Shown here in pieces: positions 5,164 to 7,677 of a stretch of 7,677 nt of DNA (position 1 is its first letter; each line of letters starts with the position of its first letter). The notes below the pieces were generated by a model. The model had not been told where the DNA came from, made no database searches, and worked only from the letters and a program-made list of their open reading frames with translations. The stretch lies in assembly GCA_014523695.1 (NCBI GenBank), contig JAATVS010000369.1:1-7677 (forward strand), written 5' to 3'. The stretch is from Nitrososphaerales archaeon TH5895 (GTDB lineage: Archaea; Thermoproteota; Nitrososphaeria; Nitrososphaerales; Nitrososphaeraceae). Made by a program: the position numbers and the translations under genes.

Positions 5164-5958
5164 CTAGTATCCAGTAAATTCTTCAAACTTTATCCTTTCA
5201 TCTGGAATCCGTAAATCACCTTGTAACAACTTTTGCATCGCTTTTAGCATTCCAGGGGGTCCACAAATGTAGAATATTGAATTCTCCAATTCATCGCTAG
5301 TCATATGCCTCGTTAGCATTTCCTTATTTATGAAACCAATTTCACCTTTCCAATCACCTTCTCCGGCTGTAGCAATATTAGAAGCAGATTCCTCCTGTCC
5401 TTCACCTGTAATAGTGTAGACTATCTTTAGACTGTTATTTGCTCTCACACATTGATTAAAATCCGTTCTATAAAGGATACTCTCCTCATTTCTGTTAGAA
5501 TCAAACATTATAATTCTTACTGGTAAGCGACTGTCTGTTGCATATTTTATCATGCTTCTAAATGGAGTAACCCCTATGCCACCGGACAGAAATACAACAC
5601 ATTTCGAATTGTCACCTTCAGGAAGGACAAAGCTTCCTACTGGTGCTGTAATCTTTATTGGAGTTCCAATTTCTAGATTTGCGAGCGTCTTTTTGAACGG
5701 TGTATCCCTTATCCTTGTACTAATCAAGATGAATTCCTGCTCTGTCGGAGAAGAAGCGATCGTAAAGGACCGCACAGGTCCCTCTACATCCTCCTTAGTA
5801 CCAAGATCCATAGCGGCATACTGCCCGGCTTTGTAATCCAAGTAATGATTCTCCTGCTCGACATCTCCGCGACCAAGTTTGAAAGACATCATATCAGTGC
5901 CTGGATGTGACGTTACCTCTAACAATTTCAATTGAAACTTAGACGGTCTAATAGACAC
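5164..5958 (-). CDS. FAD/NAD(P)-binding ferredoxin reductase-like oxidoreductase
   Basis: A 264-residue soluble flavoprotein of the ferredoxin-NADP+ reductase fold. The N-terminal FAD-binding barrel (about 1-115) carries RSFTIAS at 63-69, the R-x-[YF]-[ST] motif that contacts the flavin. The C-terminal NAD(P)-binding domain carries GGIGVTPF at 126-133 (pyrophosphate loop) and ICGPPGM at 231-237, and the chain ends in FEEFTGY as in many family members. There is no [2Fe-2S] domain, so an external iron-sulphur or other partner is needed. The Rieske ferredoxin gene 130 nt upstream on the same strand is the obvious candidate, giving NAD(P)H to FAD to Rieske electron transfer (or the reverse). NADH versus NADPH preference cannot be read from the sequence. 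The start is GTG (5958-5956): the open frame extends 11 codons upstream to an in-frame TAA without any ATG, GTG or TTG. Confidence 0.93.
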   Translation of the reverse strand: MSIRPSKFQLKLLEVTSHPGTDMMSFKLGRGDVEQENHYLDYKAGQYAAMDLGTKEDVEGPVRSFTIASSPTEQEFILISTRIRDTPFKKTLANLEIGTPIKITAPVGSFVLPEGDNSKCVVFLSGGIGVTPFRSMIKYATDSRLPVRIIMFDSNRNEESILYRTDFNQCVRANNSLKIVYTITGEGQEESASNIATAGEGDWKGEIGFINKEMLTRHMTSDELENSIFYICGPPGMLKAMQKLLQGDLRIPDERIKFEEFTGY

Positions 5959-5990
5959 GATTAAATCATCTAATATTGTCGTTATGTGGT

Positions 5991-6003
5991 CTTAATAATT
6001 TTG
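5991..6003 (-). promoter_or_regulatory. Possible promoter box for the flavoprotein gene
   Basis: On the minus strand this reads CAAAATTATTAAG, centred about 38 nt before the GTG start. It would give a leader of about 12 nt. The match to a TATA element is weak. The 130-nt gap after the Rieske gene leaves room for a separate promoter, but co-transcription is not excluded. Confidence 0.3.
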
Positions 6004-6088
6004 TCCTAGGTCATATCAGTCATGCACACACCTCAAATCTACAATAATTCTCATTTGTTTGTCCGTTAATGAAATCATAATGGTAATG

Positions 6089-6397
6089 CTAAACTTCTAC
6101 ATAGACAGAGTCATTTTCTACCGTAATCTTGTATGATCCTAGCGGTTCTAACTTCTGCGGAAACCAATTCAAATTGCCTGTTGTAACATCCCACTTCGAG
6201 CCATGCCATGGACATGTCAGCTCGCCACCATTAAGCTCTCCCTCATGAAGTTCTGCTCCTTGATGAGGGCAGGTATTGTTTGTAGCATAATACTTTCCTT
6301 GAACATTTGCTACCAAAATATCTTTCTCGCCAACTACAACATGTGTCATTTTTCCCTCAGGTATTTCAGAAACATTTCCTACGTTAATTTTTGCCAT
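6089..6397 (-). CDS. Rieske [2Fe-2S] ferredoxin, dioxygenase type
   Basis: A 102-residue soluble protein made of a single Rieske domain. The cluster ligands are Cys43 and His45 in CPHQGAEL and Cys62 and His65 in CPWHGSKWD, the C-x-H...C-x-x-H pattern. The extra disulphide cysteines of cytochrome bc1-type Rieske proteins are absent (Ala at the position after G in box 1, no C-x-C-H in box 2). That points to the low-potential ferredoxins that serve ring-hydroxylating dioxygenases and related systems. There is no signal peptide or membrane anchor, so it acts in the cytoplasm. Likely partners are the flavoprotein reductase encoded 130 nt downstream and an acceptor not encoded in this window. The ATG at 6397 is supported by a TATA-like box about 32 nt upstream. 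The length is typical of the family. Confidence 0.96.
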   Translation of the reverse strand: MAKINVGNVSEIPEGKMTHVVVGEKDILVANVQGKYYATNNTCPHQGAELHEGELNGGELTCPWHGSKWDVTTGNLNWFPQKLEPLGSYKITVENDSVYVEV

Positions 6398-6426
6398 ACC
6401 CTTGGTCTACTTTGTACCACTTGTAC

Positions 6427-6432
6427 ATATAA
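6427..6432 (-). promoter_or_regulatory. TATA box for the Rieske ferredoxin gene
   Basis: TTATAT on the minus strand is centred about 32 nt before the ATG at 6397, predicting a leader of roughly 7 nt. It lies in the 61-nt gap after the membrane-protein gene, so the Rieske gene probably has its own promoter even though the genes run in the same direction. Confidence 0.5.
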
Positions 6433-6458
6433 CTTTCTTACTAATTCACTAGCAAACA

Positions 6459-7175
6459 TCATGTATCGCCACCAGACGTAGAAGTATTTATGTGAAACAT
6501 GGTGCGCCGGATCAAATAAGCGGGCATGATCACTAGTAAAAGTATAACAAAGGATATGATCATGTAAATACCTGCGTTATGATGGCTGCTTATAGAATAT
6601 ACTCTATAAATCTGACTATCCGAAATAGCAAGGATTAACCCACTAAAGCCCATCATCCCTATTAATGAAAATATTAGAAACAAGTTAAATGATTCTCCAA
6701 GTAGCCTTATTGTCACAAACACGCCTGCTCCAACCATAATGAATGAAATGTGTTGCATAACATGGACATTCTCGTGAGTGGAAGCATAGTCAAAAATTTG
6801 AGGTATGTGCCATATGAATATGAGAAAACCGACGATAACTATCCAGCTCCATGGATGCGTGTTTAATCGGAAGATTGTTCGCAGAATTGCTTTCCAATAT
6901 TGGATTGCATTCATGGTTGCTCTGGAAGAAGGGTACAAGATTCCCGATTTAGTCCTGCTCAAAGATTTCTTTTCGATGCTTATCATGAATCTCAAAATGC
7001 GCTCGGCGACAAATACTGACAGGGCACCAATAGAAAAGAATAGCATATGTTCTATAACCATGTGATTGCCCAGATCTCTTTCCAGTTGTACGAGTACTAT
7101 TTCATTTAGTGACAATACAACAAGTAGTATGAAAACAGCCATAACTATGAAATCATAAAAATGGAACACCTCCAT
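6459..7175 (-). CDS. Six-span membrane protein, DUF1404/CtaG-like
   Basis: A 238-residue integral membrane protein with six apparent spans: about 8-28, 41-63, 109-127, 138-158, 163-184 and 201-222. Histidines cluster at or near membrane faces: H38 and H43 (GNHMVIEHMLFF), H123 (FIWHIPQIFDYA), H134, H138 and H142 (THENVHVMQHISF), and H198-H199. This layout, with W-x-x-x(n)-FIWH-x-P and VHxxQHxSF, fits the archaeal DUF1404 family and the related CtaG (caa3) group linked to cytochrome oxidase assembly and copper. The histidines suggest haem or metal binding. The family's biochemical role is not established, so a function in oxidase maturation or quinone/oxygen chemistry is inference. The ATG at 7175 directly follows a TAG, and a good TATA box is upstream. 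The Rieske gene starts 61 nt after its TGA. Confidence 0.7.
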   Translation of the reverse strand: MEVFHFYDFIVMAVFILLVVLSLNEIVLVQLERDLGNHMVIEHMLFFSIGALSVFVAERILRFMISIEKKSLSRTKSGILYPSSRATMNAIQYWKAILRTIFRLNTHPWSWIVIVGFLIFIWHIPQIFDYASTHENVHVMQHISFIMVGAGVFVTIRLLGESFNLFLIFSLIGMMGFSGLILAISDSQIYRVYSISSHHNAGIYMIISFVILLLVIMPAYLIRRTMFHINTSTSGGDT

Positions 7176-7199
7176 CTATCTAGTCCGAATGTAATTCAT
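7176..7199 (-). other. Seven-codon mini-frame just upstream of the membrane-protein gene
   Basis: AAAGGAG directly precedes ATG at 7199-7197, which opens MNYIRTR and stops at TAG 7178-7176. The next codon, in the same frame, is the ATG of the membrane-protein gene. Given the TATA box at 7209-7217, transcription probably starts inside this stretch (around 7188), so it may never be translated. Confidence 0.25.
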
Positions 7200-7208
7200 C
7201 TCCTTTGT

Positions 7209-7217
7209 AATATATAG
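7209..7217 (-). promoter_or_regulatory. TATA box for the DUF1404/CtaG-like gene
   Basis: The minus strand reads CTATATATT here, a strong archaeal TATA-type element, centred about 38 nt before the ATG at 7175. It predicts a leader of about 12 nt. The box lies in the 211-nt divergent region shared with the glycoside hydrolase gene. Confidence 0.5.
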
Positions 7218-7350
7218 TACGTTATGTTCCGTCAATCAACAAAGAAATTATTGAATTTCTCTACTCTGTCTGATTACGATTTTTTTATAACTTTTATAGA
7301 TGAATACTGCGAGATGTTTTGGACGGAAAAATTGTCTAATTATTTAGAGA

Positions 7351-7360
7351 TAAAATATAA
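7351..7360 (+). promoter_or_regulatory. TATA box for the glycoside hydrolase gene
   Basis: TAAAATATAA is centred about 31 nt before the TTG at 7387, giving a leader of only a few nucleotides. A second T-rich box, TTTTTTATAA at 7281-7290, is an alternative upstream promoter and would leave a longer leader. Confidence 0.45.
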
Positions 7361-7386
7361 TAAGCAAGATTAATACGTGATACCAG

Positions 7387-7677
7387 TTGGATGCGTCAGA
7401 GCTCGTAGAAGCTGCAAAAAAAGTACTGGATTGCAATTGGACTGGTAAATTTACGATACCCTCCGCAACGTTATATCCTCATCAATGGAGTTGGGATTCA
7501 TGTTTTATTGCAATTGGGAACTCATACTTTGATACGGATAGGTCAATGAAGGAACTCGAGTATCTATTTGATGCTCAATGGAAGAATGGGATGATCCCCC
7601 ACATAGTATTTAACGAGAAGGAAAAAACTTACTTCCCTACTGCTGAATATTATGAGATTACGCGTTCTCCTAATGCC
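7387..7677 (+). CDS. MGH1/GH63-like glycoside hydrolase, N-terminal part (runs off the window)
   Basis: The first 97 codons of a gene continuing beyond the right edge. The motifs YPHQWSWDSCFIAIG (residues 30-44) and QWKNGMIPHIVF (64-75) are characteristic of the (alpha/alpha)6-barrel hydrolases of the GH63 / mannosylglycerate hydrolase (MGH1-like) group. The W-x-W-D-S block and the Q-W-x-N-G-M-x-P-H block line the active-site pocket in that family. Likely substrates are alpha-glucosides or mannosides such as mannosylglycerate, but the exact one cannot be told from this part. There is no signal peptide, so the enzyme is probably cytoplasmic. The start is TTG: an in-frame TGA at 7378-7380 lies three codons upstream, and the next ATG would fall after the WDS motif. 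A TATA box about 31 nt upstream supports TTG with a very short leader. Confidence 0.85.
   Translation, partial: MDASELVEAAKKVLDCNWTGKFTIPSATLYPHQWSWDSCFIAIGNSYFDTDRSMKELEYLFDAQWKNGMIPHIVFNEKEKTYFPTAEYYEITRSPNA

Noticed and set aside
5552..5836. 94-codon plus-strand frame
   Set aside because: It is a shadow of the flavoprotein gene, whose motifs on the other strand are clear.
6203..7065. Plus-strand frames at 6203-6481 and 6805-7065
   Set aside because: They lie antisense to the Rieske and membrane-protein genes and lack domain features.
1..7677. Insertion sequences, CRISPR arrays, rRNA or tRNA genes, origins
   Set aside because: No transposase motifs, terminal inverted repeats, repeat-spacer pattern or RNA gene signatures were found on either strand by reading.

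Overview
The window looks like chromosomal DNA of an ammonia-oxidising archaeon of the Nitrososphaera/Nitrosocosmicus type (Thaumarchaeota). This is inferred, not proven. Supporting points are the AT-rich composition, the short or absent 5' leaders with A/T-rich boxes about 25 nt before several starts, the use of TTG and GTG starts, a crotonase of the kind used in the thaumarchaeal 3-hydroxypropionate/4-hydroxybutyrate cycle, a small protein resembling a thaumarchaeal DUF6659-type family, and a very gene-poor left half.

Layout. Positions 1-1364 hold no clearly intact known gene. They contain a small secreted-protein reading frame interrupted by one TGA (19-297), a possible small gene (567-791) and what looks like a decayed gene (801-1171). 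An intact DUF6659-like gene lies at 1365-1745 behind a good leaderless-type promoter. Positions 1746-2870 have no intact gene, but the minus strand carries several broken, protein-like reading frames. The best-defined plus-strand gene is the enoyl-CoA hydratase (2871 or 2910 to 3755). Next comes a small single-span membrane protein apparently split by a one-base frameshift (3838-4049), then about 1.1 kb without an intact gene (4050-5163). That stretch contains a possible minus-strand gene relic and a pair of hairpins.

The right third is compact. Three minus-strand genes are read in the order DUF1404/CtaG-like six-span membrane protein (7175-6459), dioxygenase-type Rieske ferredoxin (6397-6089) and FAD/NAD(P)-binding ferredoxin reductase-like flavoprotein (5958-5164). 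The last two have the parts of a NAD(P)H to FAD to [2Fe-2S] electron-transfer pair. The histidine-rich membrane protein next to them suggests a redox or cofactor role at the membrane, but no terminal acceptor is visible. Divergent from this cluster is the start of an MGH1/GH63-like glycoside hydrolase that runs off the right edge.

The most unusual aspect is the density of apparently broken reading frames in the left two-thirds, several of them repairable by a single base. Genuine pseudogenisation, uncorrected assembly indels and (for two small genes) recoding are competing explanations. The sequence alone cannot separate them. In AT-rich DNA some 'protein-like' short frames will also be chance, so the relic calls carry low confidence.
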